From NCBI GenBank assembly GCA_958299035.1, contig CATQJL010000001.1, positions 33,642,780-33,706,779 of the forward strand: a stretch of DNA of 64,000 nucleotides, written 5' to 3'. Below, one piece after another: positions 24,516 through 37,060 of the stretch. The notes beneath the pieces were generated by a model. It had not been told where the DNA came from, did not search any database, and saw only the letters and a list, made by a program, of their open reading frames with translations. Position 1 is the first letter of the stretch; the number at the start of each line of letters is the position of its first letter. The DNA is from Cylicocyclus nassatus (Eukaryota; Nematoda; Chromadorea; Rhabditida; Strongylidae). A program made the position numbers and the translations under genes.

Positions 24516-25718
24516 AAGGTTAAGCAACAGATGTGTGAGGCTTTACAGTTGCTTTCATTTTAGCCAGCTTATACAAAGAAATTTTTGGCTTTTGACACAT
24601 CAGATCAAAAGAATCTACTGAATGATAAATATTTGAGTGCCACTCTACCGCCAAATGGTCATACGTGGATTGAAAAATCAAGCTGCTGATTATTGCACAG
24701 ATTGAGACATGAAGATCGGTACTAACAATAAGTTATCTAGAGCTTAACCTATTGATGGAAATCAAGTACCTCCAAATGGAAGAAATTGAAAGAAAAGTGA
24801 AACCGATAACTTTGCAAATTTTTTTTCTTATCTCTTTCACGATTTTAGAAATATATATCGTAGAAGGTGGCTTCACATATTTACTTACAAATCTATTTTA
24901 GCTAATCATTTATGACGCTATAGACCGTACTGATGCAACTAATATTAACAAAAATCTACTCCTTGAACATGTCAAACATCAAAATATGTTCGGCTTATTA
25001 AATGCGCTTGTGCATGTTTATTATTATGAAGGAGGGCTTAATTTTGATTATTTTTTAAATTCGGCAAGAATTAAGAAGTATAATATATTGTAATTATGAC
25101 AGAGTGAACGCGCTATAATATTGCCAGCTACAGAGGTATAAACCGGTGCGATTTATGCCGAAGCTGCTAAGAAAACATATACATAAAATAAGAACGCTGA
25201 TGATAGATGAGATTTTAACTATTAATCAACATTCAAAGAGATTGTTAAGACCGACCTGATCAATTTGCAAAACAGCTGCGAGCACGATCAGTGCAGTCGA
25301 TCGCGCGCTCATGGACACGCGAATGAGGCTTGGACAGTGCCCGGCCGCCCCCATCTGCATGTGTGCGTACTGTACACGATCGCGCAGATGCTGGAATGCG
25401 CAAAAACGGTGCCAGACCCTCTGAAAGATGTCTACGTGTTGAAATGCAAGAGCTTTGTGAACAAGACATCAAGACCCTATCGGTCGTGGCTGTTTTTAAA
25501 TAATGCAGTTTTTTTGCAGTTAATGCCAGCCCAAATGAATGTTTTACCACCTTTTATTATTAGATGTTACGCATGCTCTATTCATCGGAAGTTAGAATGA
25601 CCTGGGAGCATTGTACGCAGCGAAAAATATTGCAGCAGTTCAAAAAATCTCGAAAATGAGTGTAGCATTCCTATCATCTGCCCAGTGTTCCAATGTGAAC
25701 TGTCTGATGTTTCCTTCG
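24516..25718. other. No gene recognised
   Basis: AT-rich DNA up to 25250. A GC-richer patch at 25260-25500 is open in three frames (e.g. DAGMRKNGARPSERCLRVEM on plus), but has no start, splice context or family. It could hold the missing signal-peptide exon of the DSL gene; none is evident. Confidence 0.4.
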
Positions 25719-25954
25719 CAGGGCTCGGCACGAGTTGGCTTTCCGAAAACGCAAAAAACGGAGTTTCCCCTGACTTCCCAAAATTTTACGACGTCCCTTT
25801 CGACTCTAAATCAGAAACGTATAACCTCAAAAAACGAAACGTCGCCAGTTTACCTAAGTGTGTTTTTTTCGGCCACAAAAGTGTTCCTCTTGCTCTATAT
25901 ATCGTCCCAAAAACGTTATCCAGCTTGCTTATAAGCCACCAGTGCCGAGCCCTG
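25719..25954. mobile_element. hAT-like miniature element, CAGGGCTCGGCA ends
   Basis: Ends CAGGGCTCGGCAC and the complementary GTGCCGAGCCCTG. Flanking octamers TTCCTTCG and TTTCTTCG differ at one base. The called frames through it are artefacts. Confidence 0.85.
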
Positions 25955-27344
25955 TTTCTTCGAGTGTTCAACAAAAAAATTGCCTTTGTATTTTTTAAAG
26001 CCGATTGAGTTGTAATTTTCTTTTTTTGTCATAGAGAAAGCGAAAGGACCAGCAGTCCGCAGAGGTGATGTCTAATGGGTCTTCGTTCCTTTACCTCTTA
26101 CAATTAGTAGGGACCATAGATGAAGCGAAAACATGGTGATTCAGAAGGTGGAAGGTAAATTCTAGAAAATTAAGCTGCTAATAGGGCAGGATTTTTGAGG
26201 TAAGATTTCGCCTCAAATACTGCAATTTCTAAATTGATTCGCGAATACCTCAAAGCGAGTTTTACATATTGAGGCAGATATAAGAGCGCAAATGAAAAGA
26301 GGAGTAAAGGGGAAACCCAAATGTGAAATTTGATAGACTTGGATAGTGAGAACTATCTTGGGAATTATCTTATATTGAGATCTTTGTGTCAGAAGCTGAT
26401 TCACCTTCTGCGCGTACAACTTAGCTTTACTAGCGTAATTTTGGAGATTTTATGAGGTAAAGTTTGTTTGATAAAGCATTCATTGAAGTGAATCTACCTG
26501 CTCTCTATGTAGAAGATGAAGAAAGGTCACATATGACTCCTCATTCTTTGAAAAGAGAAATAGCTGCAAAACATTTCAATATGAACATGTACATTTAGCT
26601 TCACAATAGTTCAAAGGTACATATTTATGTTTTTGAAGATTTTGCATTTTGTTTGTTTCGAGAGAGCAGTCCGCATAAATCTTATTTTTTCACACCTCAA
26701 AAGAAGGTATTATTCAAAACATTAAAGGCCCACTAACAGAAATTTATTATTTCTAAGTAACTTTCAACACTCTAATTGCTGATGTGCATCTTTGTTATGT
26801 TGCGATGTCCTTGTGCAAAGACCGCTAGACAATAGCTGAGAACTTAACGCTTTCCCAAAACAACTCCAGCAAACTTACACACTTCGCAGTTGTTATTGTT
26901 CGAGTAAAATGCTTTGTTTCCGCGTGAGAAATGTAGCATTAGAGTCACGGATCTCACTTTCAAGCAATTGATACTACAAAGTAATGCACCGATTGTGACG
27001 TTAGCCAACGAAGAAACCTTTGAAAGGCGAAAGAGCGAGCTATCCTAACGTAAAGATGTAGAACTTAAACCTTCGTTGTTATTGTTGAAGTCATTTATGA
27101 TGCTTTGAAGGTCCTTCTAAGCCAGAAAAAGACTGAAAATTTGAGGAATGACACTGATTCTTTGATTCTCATTGTTTTCATATTTTGTTTTTATTATTTT
27201 CGTTTCGTTTTTACGCAAGTCTAATTGCTAAGAAATCAGCAACAACTTCAATCGAAGCATTGATACAAATTCGTTCATATATGGGGCAAGTTGATTGTGC
27301 ATACGTTTCTTCTCGAAAATTGATATCGCCAAATATAAGCACTT

Positions 27345-27583
27345 GCCTAAGGCATACCTCACGCGATTCTTGTCGCTGCGCGATTTGTCACCAGAACAAC
27401 TGTTCATAATTGGTCGTAGGAGCGCTTTGTTAAGACAGGACTTGATCAGTTCGCAACAGATTACAAAAGCTACGCACCCATGTATTGGAGAACCGCGCAC
27501 GATAAATCTGGAAACATCTGGCAAACTGCCAGGTCGCGTGAACATCGCGATTTGGCCGAATCGCGCGAAGTATGCCTTAGGCC
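27345..27583. mobile_element. PIF/Harbinger-like miniature element
   Basis: CCTAAGGCATACCTCACGCG on the left, GGCCTAAGGCATACTTCGCG (complement) on the right, TTA after the right end. It explains the long open frames on both strands at 27228-27771. Confidence 0.75.
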
Positions 27584-28062
27584 TTACGCATAAATTTAAA
27601 AGTCGCTTATGCAGCCAGTTCAATCAATGGCTAGGGTGGAAATCAGGTAAGGTCTACTTTCTTATAAATGAGAAATATGAAATCTTCCTCGTTTTGAAAC
27701 TCATTCAGCATTTATACACCATTGCATGCAATTTGATTATAAGGTTTCTCAAGGAGATTCATGAGTCTTGAAACTGCTTTAGATAAGTCTATCAGTTGAC
27801 CCGTTGCAATAGGATTCTATCTATGAGTCTAGAAAATGCAAGTATTCTTTCAAATGCTAAAAACTCAGGATGAGGCACACTTACCAACCTTATGTTTGAT
27901 GCAGCTAAATACGAAGATTTCACCTCTAATGTGATGCTGTTTGTATCGTTAGAAAGCGCTTTTCTTACTCTTTCTGATACATATCAAATTCCAGTAAATT
28001 CAGTCTAACGAGATTGCAGGCCTAATTGTAAGATCCTTGCCACCGAGTAGGTTCTCACCTAA

Positions 28063-28290
28063 GGCCTTGCGCATACCTCTCGCGATTTCAGTCGCCACGC
28101 GATTTGGCCATTTGCCAGATCTCTACGAACTCAACACTCGCAGACCACAAGTGCTTATGTATCAACTTTTGTAAATTGATAAATTGTGCCATTTTGCGAG
28201 TGCTCGATTTGAGTTCGAGACGAGTTATAAACAATGGAGTATTGCCAAATCGCGTCTCGTCTGAAATCGCGTGAGATATGCCCGGGGCCC
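28063..28290. mobile_element. PIF/Harbinger-like miniature element with TAA duplication
   Basis: Ends GGCCTTGCGCATACCTCTCG and (complement) GGGCCCCGGGCATATCTCAC, TAA on both sides. Same family as 21548-21777. Confidence 0.85.
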
Positions 28291-28293
28291 TAA

Positions 28294-30190
28294 GAGATAT
28301 GTTCTTGCACGTAAGTTCTTGCCAGATAAAAATTTTCATAATTCGTAATCGAGTATGCACACATGTACTGAAGCGAGGTCAAAAAATGGCTTATTCTTTG
28401 TTCGAAAAAAAAATCTCTTGACACCGAAGATTCTATGGGCTCTTTCAGGTTGCAAAGTAATCAACGACTGTTCCCATAGGAAACATTACCATGTCAAAAA
28501 GACAGGTCTGAAGAAGAACGCTGTGAAGTTCCTGAGTTTTTGCTTCTTCTTTAACAGAGTTTTTCGCAAATCTTAATATTTCTCTGATAGCCAAAGTAAC
28601 ACAGTAGTGCTTAACACAAAGAAACTAATGGCAAAATCATTAAAAACTTTGACTTTGAAAGAAGTTACGACATTTTCAATTCAAAAATTTGAGTCGGGAA
28701 ATTATGCAGCAGCGTAGTACATTTACATGATTATATTCGCAACTTTGTATAGGCTCGTTGGGCAATGCCTGCTAACCATTAAAGATTTGTTTTGACTTTC
28801 TTCAGACTTCAGAGAGTCAACTCAGTACCTTTTTCTAGTCTGAGCACCACAACACCACATGACGCTGTACAATTTGCTCATTATTCGCTACAGTGGTTAA
28901 ACTGCACTGCAGTAGTTTTTTATTTGTCACAGACAGATTTTCGGCAACTTATCATATAAATAAGCAGTATTATTATTTCAAGCCATAATAACTAGGTAAA
29001 TCAGTTAGTAGAAAATCTGAGATAAAACATATTCGAAATTCTTATTTTTCGAATAAAGTTGGAATTCCAGTAGCTCGAATACTTGAAATCTTACATTTGT
29101 AATGTGTTTTTATGGCAAGGAAAAAACGAAATTCTGTTCTTTGATAGATCTACTCGTGCAGTTTCTTCTTGATCAAATCGTTGACTACTGACTCGTATTT
29201 CTGTTGATAATGTGTGAAATTTGCGCTTGGCTCAAAGAATACAAAAAACTTCAACAGCAATATAGTGGACAATCTATGTCGAGAATTTCCTAATCTGCAT
29301 GCTGCAATGGGTCTTTGATAGCACTATGTACACGAAATTTTACTTTGTATCTTTTGTTGACACATGAAAGTGTGAAGTGTGCATGATTCCGGCTTGCCAT
29401 CACTTTTTACACAATTGTAGCGTTACATTTTTAAGGGCATTTGACGCTTGCCATTGTAAAGAATTTACGCGAAGAAAAGAGATATGTTTGAGTCCGACTA
29501 CTTCGAACTTTTTCTTTTTGGTGAATTTGGTAGAATAGGGCCTATGTTCGGGAAGAGGTAAGTTACATAAACGCTTTTCCTTTTTGAAACTAAGCCATTG
29601 CTACTTCAAGACCCCTTCTTATATGTAGTCTTCTACAAACAAAGGCGTTATATGTTTTTCTCCCCAAATTGTTGCTGCGCATTTCTTTCACATCAAACTT
29701 GCTCAAATCCTTCCATATTGTACTTCATGATTCGAAAAACATTGTGTACGGAGTACAGTGTTGAAATCGAAAATAATGTATTAATATTCGACTGACCACT
29801 TCCTAATCGATATACGTTATGTTTCGAAAGTCTCTGGACAGGATTTGAGCCTGCGCCTAAATCTTAACATTAGAATGCTGCCAAATCGTCCCTCATGGAA
29901 GAATCCTTATTAGTGAAGTATCCAACGTGAAAATGTCTAGTTTACAAAGCCATCTTTCGCAGGACGCTTGTAGTTGCTAGTAATATCATAAACTTCGGTG
30001 GTGGAGTGCCGTAAAAATTTTCACTACGAAAAAGTACTGTAGCACGAGGTACGGCCTGTTCGAAACTCCGAGATGCTAAACCAGCATGCAGTGCTTCAAA
30101 TCCAATATCACTTCAGACGCACGCCATTTTAACATGCCCTCGATAGAACTATGTGAATATAGGCGCGTGCTCATTTACTGGCAAAGAGTG
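28294..30190. other. No feature recognised
   Basis: AT-rich, short frames only, no inverted repeats or paired splice sites that convinced me. A tRNA-like fragment near 29.83-29.91 kb was rejected. Confidence 0.4.
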
Positions 30191-30193
30191 GTA

Positions 30194-31088
30194 TTAGGTT
30201 GATGCAAAAATAATGGCCTGTTCCAAGCCTTTTTTAAGAAAAACTTTATTCCATCTCTTTGAAATGACCGCAGCAAAACATCGAGAAGATCTTTTCAGTT
30301 TATCTATCGCTGCTTGAAGCCGGTACTAGCATCATTTTCTGAAAACTTACAGAGCCTTAAATAACAGCATCCAAAATCAAAATTTCTCTGCATTCAACTT
30401 TCTGGTAGAACTCGAGCCCGAGTGAAGGCGCATCTCCGAAAACTTAGCTATTGCATGCAAAAGAAATTTCTAATTGTGCTTACTTGTAGTCTCTCAGAAA
30501 TTGTTTAGACCGAAATATTGGCGCCTCAACATGATTGTTCGTTCTGGTCATTCCGTAGCCCATAAATTTTTTCTGAGAAAGGCAATCGCAGAGCTTTGCT
30601 CACTTCTGTAAGCGTAAGGCTAAGGCAACCTGTTGACAATTTTGCAAAACTTTTATCTGCTAAGTAACCGAAATTAGAAAATTCTTTAATCTGGGACTTT
30701 GAGACCTAATGAAAAATGTTGAAAAACTGACAATTTTGAGTTTTACTAATTTTTCCTTTTTGCAAATCTTCTTTGTCCCGGCCCTCTCCATTTCCTTTTT
30801 TCCTACTGCATTGCCAAGATAGGCAACTCATCATTATACTAATAAACATGAAGGGAATCAAGATCTGTCAAAAACAAATTTCAGAAAAAGAGTGTTTTTG
30901 TTTTTTTTTAAATCCATAACTTTCTACCCGTTTGCGATGTGAGTATAGCTATAGCTTGTGCGCTGTATTGCAAAAGGTTTGCTGCTTCTGATAGTCTTTA
31001 CCGCATTCGAGAATATAGGTTTTCTCAATACTTATAGCATGTCAATTTGGGATTTTGCTAAACGACCATTATTTTTGCATCATCATAA
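30194..31088. mobile_element. Mariner-like element remnant without transposase
   Basis: Left end TTAGGTTGATGCAAAAATAA; right end (complement) TTATGATGATGCAAAAATAA, TA before the left end. About 0.9 kb between them contains no transposase motif. Confidence 0.7.
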
Positions 31089-31942
31089 ATACAATACATA
31101 GTGCCCGTGATTCTAGTGCGAGCCCGGACATGGACACTTTCACTGTGGTCTCATATTCTTGTTCTTTGCAGTTCCCGGGCACATCGCTATCGTCTTTTAT
31201 TAGCCTCATCTACTCATGGAGGTTGTTTTTGCGTGATTGTGGCTCTGGAGCTATTTTTGTTAATGCCAGCCTTCATGGCAAGAAACCGTCTTTGTCTGAG
31301 GTGGCTTAGTTGTAGCTTTACTTCAAAGTACAGTTAAGCCAACTGATAGGAGAATGGTATTTGAGGATTTTAAGCAACCCGGACAGATACAACAAACAAT
31401 AGTGGGTAGAAAATGGCCCACTCTAATTCTTCAAAAATTCATTAGCAATATTTGTTTCCGCTCGTTCAACAAGTGACTATTATTAGCATTTTGTAGCCTA
31501 TACTATTCGAATCTTCTCTTACATTACTACTTATGTGTTTATAGTCAGAGAGCAAAGGTCCACCTTTTCCTTCCCTTATATCAATTCGATCGTTGCCATT
31601 CTTTGTAAAGAAAAATTGGGGAAAATTTAGTAAGTTTGAGCTTGATCATTTACAAGTTAATGTACTCTTCACAGTAAGTTTCAATATGTATTGTTTTTAA
31701 AGTAGTCAAATAGCGAATCTCCAGTGATCACCGCTTCTTTTTAAGGTCGTTTATCTTTTCAGGGAGTCGATGAAAATGTCGCAATGTCTGAGGATCTACT
31801 GCGGAAGTTTTGACAAAACAAATGGATTGTGGAGGTATTGAGTTATTCGATGAAACTCAGCTCGCGAACAGCGGTTCATCGAAGATTTCAATGTACTGAA
31901 TTTCACTTTCTCTACAAACATTTTTAGCAGGCCATAGTATAC

Positions 31943-32073
31943 CCTCTGTATAGTTTTTCAGCATTTTCATCGAGTTTTGGAAGATAAATGACTTTGAAAA
32001 TGTGAGATGTTCCCTTAGGGATTCCCAGGGGATCCCACGAAACAGTGATAAAGTCAGTTTGTAAGACAACGTT
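31943..32073 (-). CDS. Possible fibronectin-type-III-like exon
   Basis: A 131-nt open segment on the minus strand bounded by an AG acceptor (TGGATACAG) and a GTATAC donor. It reads FITVSWDPLGIPKGTSHIFK followed by VIYLPKLDENAEKLYR. The V-S-W-D-P opening and later Y/Y pattern resemble the B and C strands of an FnIII domain, as in cell-surface receptors. No neighbouring exon could be joined with confidence. It lies about 0.6 kb beyond the end of the small secreted-protein gene, on the same strand, but phase does not connect them. Could be an isolated remnant. Confidence 0.3.
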
Positions 32074-32245
32074 CTGTATCCATTATACTCAAGTATTAAT
32101 TCATGAGAAGTTTAAAAAATAGATAGAGAAAGAATAATGCATTTGCAGTAGCGAGATATGAGGGTCCCTTCTCAGACCCCCCCTCCCCTCATTGCGGGGA
32201 TGTACGTGCATATGAGCATACATGAGCAGCATCTGTACTATGTAG

Positions 32246-32612
32246 CAGTGGCGGACCGAGGGGGGAGGGGGAGGGGAGCGAGAATGGAGTCGCGAAATTT
32301 TTGAAATTCACTTACATGGGTTATAAAAATGTGCAAGTGACTTGTTCATTCTTGTAAATAATGTAAATGATTTTTGAAATTTTTTAAAAATTCATATCAG
32401 CATTGTAAAAAATTTTTTTCGGGGGCGTGGCTGCCGTCAGGGCCCCTTTTTCTAGATTTTAGGGGTTATGGGCCGCAAAAACTTTGAGGCGCAAATCGAA
32501 AGATTTTTCGGAATGCGTGGCTAACGCTATGCACCCTCTTTAAAAAAATTTTTTTTTGCCGCCCTCCTCCCCTCCCCCCCCCCCTGAAAGGAAATCCTGC
32601 TATCCGCCACTG
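32246..32612. mobile_element. hAT-like miniature element with 8-bp duplication
   Basis: Ends CAGTGGCGGACC and the complementary ...CCGCCACTG. Flanks CTATGTAG and CTGTATAG agree at 6 of 8 positions, as expected for an aged hAT target duplication. Same family as 21214-21501, opposite orientation. Confidence 0.8.
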
Positions 32613-32704
32613 CTGTATAGAGAGTAATTTTTATACTCGGTCATAAACTGAGCGAAAAACATATCGTGGACAAACTAACATAGAAGTTTTATCGTCTTCA
32701 AATA

Positions 32705-33094
32705 TTATGGTCTTCGCATATAGTAACCATTATTTGTGGGTATTATCACCCTTCCTTCCGGGATTTTGAGGCCCCTCAATCTTCTTAAAGTTAACATTTC
32801 ATTAATGTGATGTTTGCAGTTTTTCAAGCATCTGGGGTAGCTAACATATGCAGTGCCATTCCACTTCCAGTACCCAAATTCATCTTCTTTGCATAATTTG
32901 TAGCACTGAATAACATATGATTTCTTTAGCGAACAAGAATTAGCAACAGGAAAGCCCAAACCTACATCATCCGGAGAAAGTTCTTCAGGATTTTTCTTTT
33001 TGTTTTCTAGTCCAAAGCAAGAAAACAAGTTGCCGCAGCTGCTCGCAGCGTGTACTTGGAGTAAGATCAGAATGATTATGAGTTTGTAAGACAT
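32705..33094 (-). CDS. Small secreted cysteine-rich protein (129 aa), intronless
   Basis: Family not recognised. The start ATG at 33094 lies 5 nt after TTTCAG (acceptor at 33100-33102), the arrangement expected of a spliced-leader trans-splice site; this is why I preferred it to the longer open frame. The protein opens with a clear signal peptide (MSYKLIIILILLQVHAASS). The mature part holds seven cysteines, as CGNLFSC, CSLKKSYVIQC, CYKLC and CLKNC clusters, and one N-glycosylation sequon (WNGTAY). It ends in an Arg/Pro-rich tail (YYMRRP). An odd cysteine number suggests dimerisation or one free thiol. A hAT-like element lies 90 nt downstream. It is probably secreted; no activity can be assigned. 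Confidence 0.6.
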   Translation of the reverse strand: MSYKLIIILILLQVHAASSCGNLFSCFGLENKKKNPEELSPDDVGLGFPVANSCSLKKSYVIQCYKLCKEDEFGYWKWNGTAYVSYPRCLKNCKHHINEMLTLRRLRGLKIPEGRVIIPTNNGYYMRRP

Positions 33095-33701
33095 GTCGTC
33101 TGAAATTTTGAACATTATAATCTTGGGCCGCCCACACTTCAACAAGTAAGTTTAGAAATTTTTTCTAGTTCTAATAGAGAACTACTTGACACTAAAAAAT
33201 TGTACTTTCTCCCAATGGCAACAATTTTTATAGGGTCAAAAGAGCAAGGAGTCTAGAGATGTTAAATTTTACACTGATTTAGATCGAAATTTTAAAGTTG
33301 ACGTGCTTTTAGATGTAAGAAATTGAGAAAAACAATAATGTACACATTAAAGACAACTGAGTCACATGATGGGGTCGTGCACCTTGAATTTTCGGACTAC
33401 TATTTTAAGATAGACTCATTTTAGAGGTTCTCTCACTTCTGATCCCAAAAATACTTCCGCGTTTTTCGTGTTTGTCGAAATCACTGTATACTGTAGATGG
33501 CGATCTGCACCGTTTTATTTAAAAGACTTCTTGTGTCTATGAAACGCATTGTTCAGCCAGGGATACAACCAAAATTGCGCGTTGTCGTCAACGTTTTGAG
33601 CTACAGAATCTAAAAAGTTCTTTTCTTCAACTCTCACAAGTGTTGGTGTCAAGGCGGTCTTGATATCTGTCAACGAGAAAGGTATCGGTGCTTTTTTGAA
33701 T

Positions 33702-34969
33702 ATCAAGTTGCCCATAAGTTTCGTCCGTTTTGAATTTGATCCGCAGTAACTCATACACTTACTTCTAACCAGTAGAGCAAAGTAAGCTGATGAACATGCT
33801 CTATGAAATGCCGTTTTTGCTTTTGCACTACTTTCAGTCCATTCCGAGTGTGAAGCCAGAAACCAAAAAGATTTAGTTGCTGAAAAATCGAAAATAATTG
33901 TAACTCCATCCAAAAAAATTCTACAAAAATCCCAACATGCACTTTCCACATGAGATTTTTTATGTACCATTGCTGGGTTTTTTTTCTTGGCTAGAATTTA
34001 AGAAGGCTAAAATTTCCATGCTTTTGCCAAATTGATGCTGTGCTGTTTCCACATAAGTAATTCTATACTACAGCCTTAAAGGTATAAATGTAGTTTTTCA
34101 GCTTTCTCTACGCTTTAATTCTCGAGAAATATGGATTTTCATGGAGAGAGCCGACCAAGGGTAGCTTTACTCGTCTTTTCGGGAAATAAAGCTTGTAGAA
34201 AGCTGAAAAGGGCTTGTAGTATACAGTTGCTTATGTGAGAACAGCACGGCATCACTTTGGCAAGAGCATAAAGATTTTTGTTTCTTTCATTTCTAGCCAA
34301 GAAAATCACAGCAATGGTATGTATAAATGTCTTGTGTGGAAAGTGCATGCAAGAGCAAGTTAGGAATTTTGTAAGGTTTGATAAAGTTGCAATCTTTTTC
34401 AATTTTTCAGCAATCAAATTTTTTTGGTTTTTGGCTTCACACTGGGAATGGACTGGAGATGGTGCAAAAGCAAAAACGGCAGCTTATAGAGCTTGCTTTG
34501 TTATGGTTATATGATAGTGGATGCCTGATTAAAAGAGAGTATATGAGTTATTGCGAGTTAAGTTCAAAACGGATGGAACTTATAGGCAGCGTCCAGGAAA
34601 ATCTGGACATATGGGGATCTCACGTGTATGGTGATTCTGGGGCTCTAACTAAGCCACTGCCCAACCGGCAGCCCAGGTTGTGCTCTAAAGGCTGCGATAT
34701 TACCCTCTAAACTGGACCCCTAGGAACATTGCATGGAATCATGGCGCAACCGATCCGCGTGGGTCATCGCGCGTAATCGATGGTAGCGCCATGAATCCAT
34801 GCGAATACGATCCCCGGGGCCAGTTTAGAGGCTTATATCTTAGCCGTTAGTGAGTCACCTGCATTGCCGCTTGGGCAGAACCTTAGTTAGAGCCTCAGAA
34901 TTCCTTTCCACGTAAAATCCCATAGGTACAGATTTGCGTAAACGCTGCCTTTATGGGACAACCTGATAT
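33702..34969. mobile_element. Mariner-like fold-back element, relative of 517-1462
   Basis: Ends TCAAGTTGCCCATAAG and TCAGGTTGTCCCATAAG (right, reverse complement) with TA flanks. The interior resembles the 517-1462 element (e.g. AAAAATCGAAAA, GATGCTGTG..CACATAAGTA). Its right end is interrupted by the TTAA-family element at 34580. Confidence 0.8.
34580..34954. mobile_element. TTAA-family miniature element with TTAT duplication
   Basis: TIR AGGCAGCGTCC(AGG) and its complement, flanked by TTAT on both sides instead of TTAA. It is inserted in the right end of a mariner-like fold-back element (33702-34969). Confidence 0.8.
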
Positions 34970-35889
34970 ATAGAAATCTTGGAGGAATTAGTATGGAATA
35001 AAAGCGTGTGATTTCGAATAGCATTGAAACATTTGAGTTGGAGAAAATAACTTCAACAAATTATGTCTTAAATACTTATATTATGACATCAGATTCGTGT
35101 CATTAGAGTCCGAAAGGACAAGCAAACACGTTACATTGTGTGTTTACAGCTGCATTCAATCACGGACAGAAGATGGGAGTACATGGCGCGAGACCCGCAA
35201 CTTTATCGGATCTGGGTTGATCCATATTGCGGCTTTTGTAAGCAACCGCGAATAACACCGAAGCAGTAGCAACCAAGGTGAATAAGGAAAGCGTTTACAA
35301 TGTTGAATCCAGTTTTAATTCATCTCGTTTGTAAATCAGATCAGATTGTGATACTTCACTTATACTTCAATACAGTATCGCAAATAGCTTGTTGAAAATT
35401 TGCGAACGGAATCCACGGAATTCCCGTTACAATATCTCGGGTACAGAGTGGGCCAGTTTTAAGTCAACGTTGGAACCTATGCAGCTTGACGTGCGCCTCT
35501 CCTGATATAGACGAGTGCTATCGACTGCTTGTTTTTTTTTTTGGTAGGTTTACGGTATTAATCAATTACTTTCAAAACACCATGTAGGCATTACACCAAA
35601 CAACAACTTTGAGAGTATATCTGAAAATTTTTGGAAACTGATCAAGAATTGTCTACCTACCTTATATTAACAGACTATGCTTTTAAGATGACGTCTAGCT
35701 GACGAAATAATACTTCTTCTTTACGTCGTCCAAATTTAGCCGAGATATGACTATGCGAGACAATGCCGCGGAGTTGTAGAGAATGCGTATTTTTCCGAGT
35801 ATGGACGGTATTCATCGCACAAATTAAATTACTAAAGAAACTTTAAGCTGACTACGAGAAAACTGGGTACAACGTTTAGACGGCTGACT

Positions 35890-36230
35890 TAGACGCAATG
35901 CTTTACTCCCCCACTAGAGACGTATCTATAAACTCCGTATGGGAAAGGGTTCCTGTACAGGTCGCAGCCCGTACAGGTGCGGGCACCAGCGCCCGCGATA
36001 CACGAAGCCGCGCTGGTGACGGGGCTTCCTGTATGTGTGAAGATATGGTCCGATCTGGCATGGTTGGCCATGTCGAGCACTCCAGGCGCCCGATCGTGCC
36101 CGATCTCGACAGATCGGTCTCCGTTGCCCATTTGGGCCACGCGCCCCCTTCTATAAATCATGGAATCATGGCGCTCTCGCCTGTCTGGACAATCGTTAAA
36201 AAGCAACAGCGAGTAGGAGATTGACAAATA
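35890..36230. other. GC-rich stretch open in both strands, unassigned
   Basis: Frames of 108 (plus, ATG at 35898) and 112 (minus) codons overlap completely. CTATAAA occurs at about 35925 and 36152. The double-open pattern follows from G+C content rather than selection on either strand, and part (AATCATGGAATCATGGCGC) recurs inside the TTAA element at 34.7 kb. No gene call. Confidence 0.3.
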
Positions 36231-36482
36231 TCGCCTCAGGTGACTGACAAGGAAAGGATCTCAAATTACAGTGGCAAACTGGAGCGAAACGCAAGTTGTT
36301 AGATGCGCCTTAATGAACTGACTCCAATTCTACCTTCCGGATCTGCTGCGGAATTCTCTGGAAAAAATTATGAGCGTTTAAAGGTGTGAAGTACTAGGGT
36401 TTCAATGCATAATGTGCGCTGTAATCAAGCTTTGAGTGCACAATTGGGAAAGTATTGAGTGCTGACGGAAGAAATGCACACA

Positions 36483-36815
36483 TTAAAGGCACCGTCCAAA
36501 CAAAATCGCAAATCCAATGTTTTTGTCGCCTTCAGGCCTTCTGAAAGCCCTGATTCCGAATATGGAGTCGAAAATCCGCGAAACTCCCAAAAAAACCCTG
36601 TTTCGAGAACCCTCTGCAACAAGCGCAGGCGAGATAAAGCATGCAAGTGGGCGGGGCGACCATGGTCGCCCGCCTACTTTGCTACTTCCGGAGCGGATTT
36701 CTCGCTCCAGAAGCAGTCTTTTGCGGTGAAGCCGGGGTTTGCCTAGTGTGGGAGACCACACTAGTAATCCATTATAATTTCGCCAACCTCCATTTTGGGT
36801 GGACGGTGCCTTTAA
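36483..36815. mobile_element. TTAA-type miniature element (333 bp)
   Basis: TTAA, TIR AGGCACCGTCCAAAC and AGGCACCGTCCACCC, TTAA. The TIR with CACCG rather than CAGCG groups it with 18052-18395. Open frames called inside it on both strands are artefacts of the palindrome. Confidence 0.88.
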
Positions 36816-37060
36816 ACAGAAACGAGAATAAGTGCCTATGTACAACCAATTTTTGAAGGGTTGCCACTGAATGTTTGGCATATTTTAATTTCAAAAGCTC
36901 ATAGCTTCATTCAGAGAATCCGGCAGCAGATATGAAAGTTTGATTTGAATTCAGTTCAACAAGACGCATCTAATGGTGTGAATATGACTTCATCCCTGGT
37001 GAAATACTGTAGCTAAATCAAAATATCTCCTTGATTGCCTTTCATTCGGAAGGAAATTTT

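Noticed and set aside
27295..27771. 158-codon plus-strand frame
   Set aside because: It runs through both arms of a PIF/Harbinger-like palindromic element; the reverse strand is equally open.
29829..29906. tRNA-like stretch on the minus strand (GGCTCAAATCC T-loop-like)
   Set aside because: Acceptor ends do not pair and the anticodon arm is unconvincing; at most a degraded fragment.
33515..34710. Frames of 151 and 110 codons
   Set aside because: Inside a mariner-like fold-back element; opposite-strand similarity comes from the inverted arms.
35889..36227. 108/112-codon frames on opposite strands
   Set aside because: Both strands open over a GC-rich stretch; no family, splice context or repeat support for either.
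36425..36881. Several overlapping frames on both strands
   Set aside because: They lie in the TTAA element 36483-36815 and share its palindromic structure.
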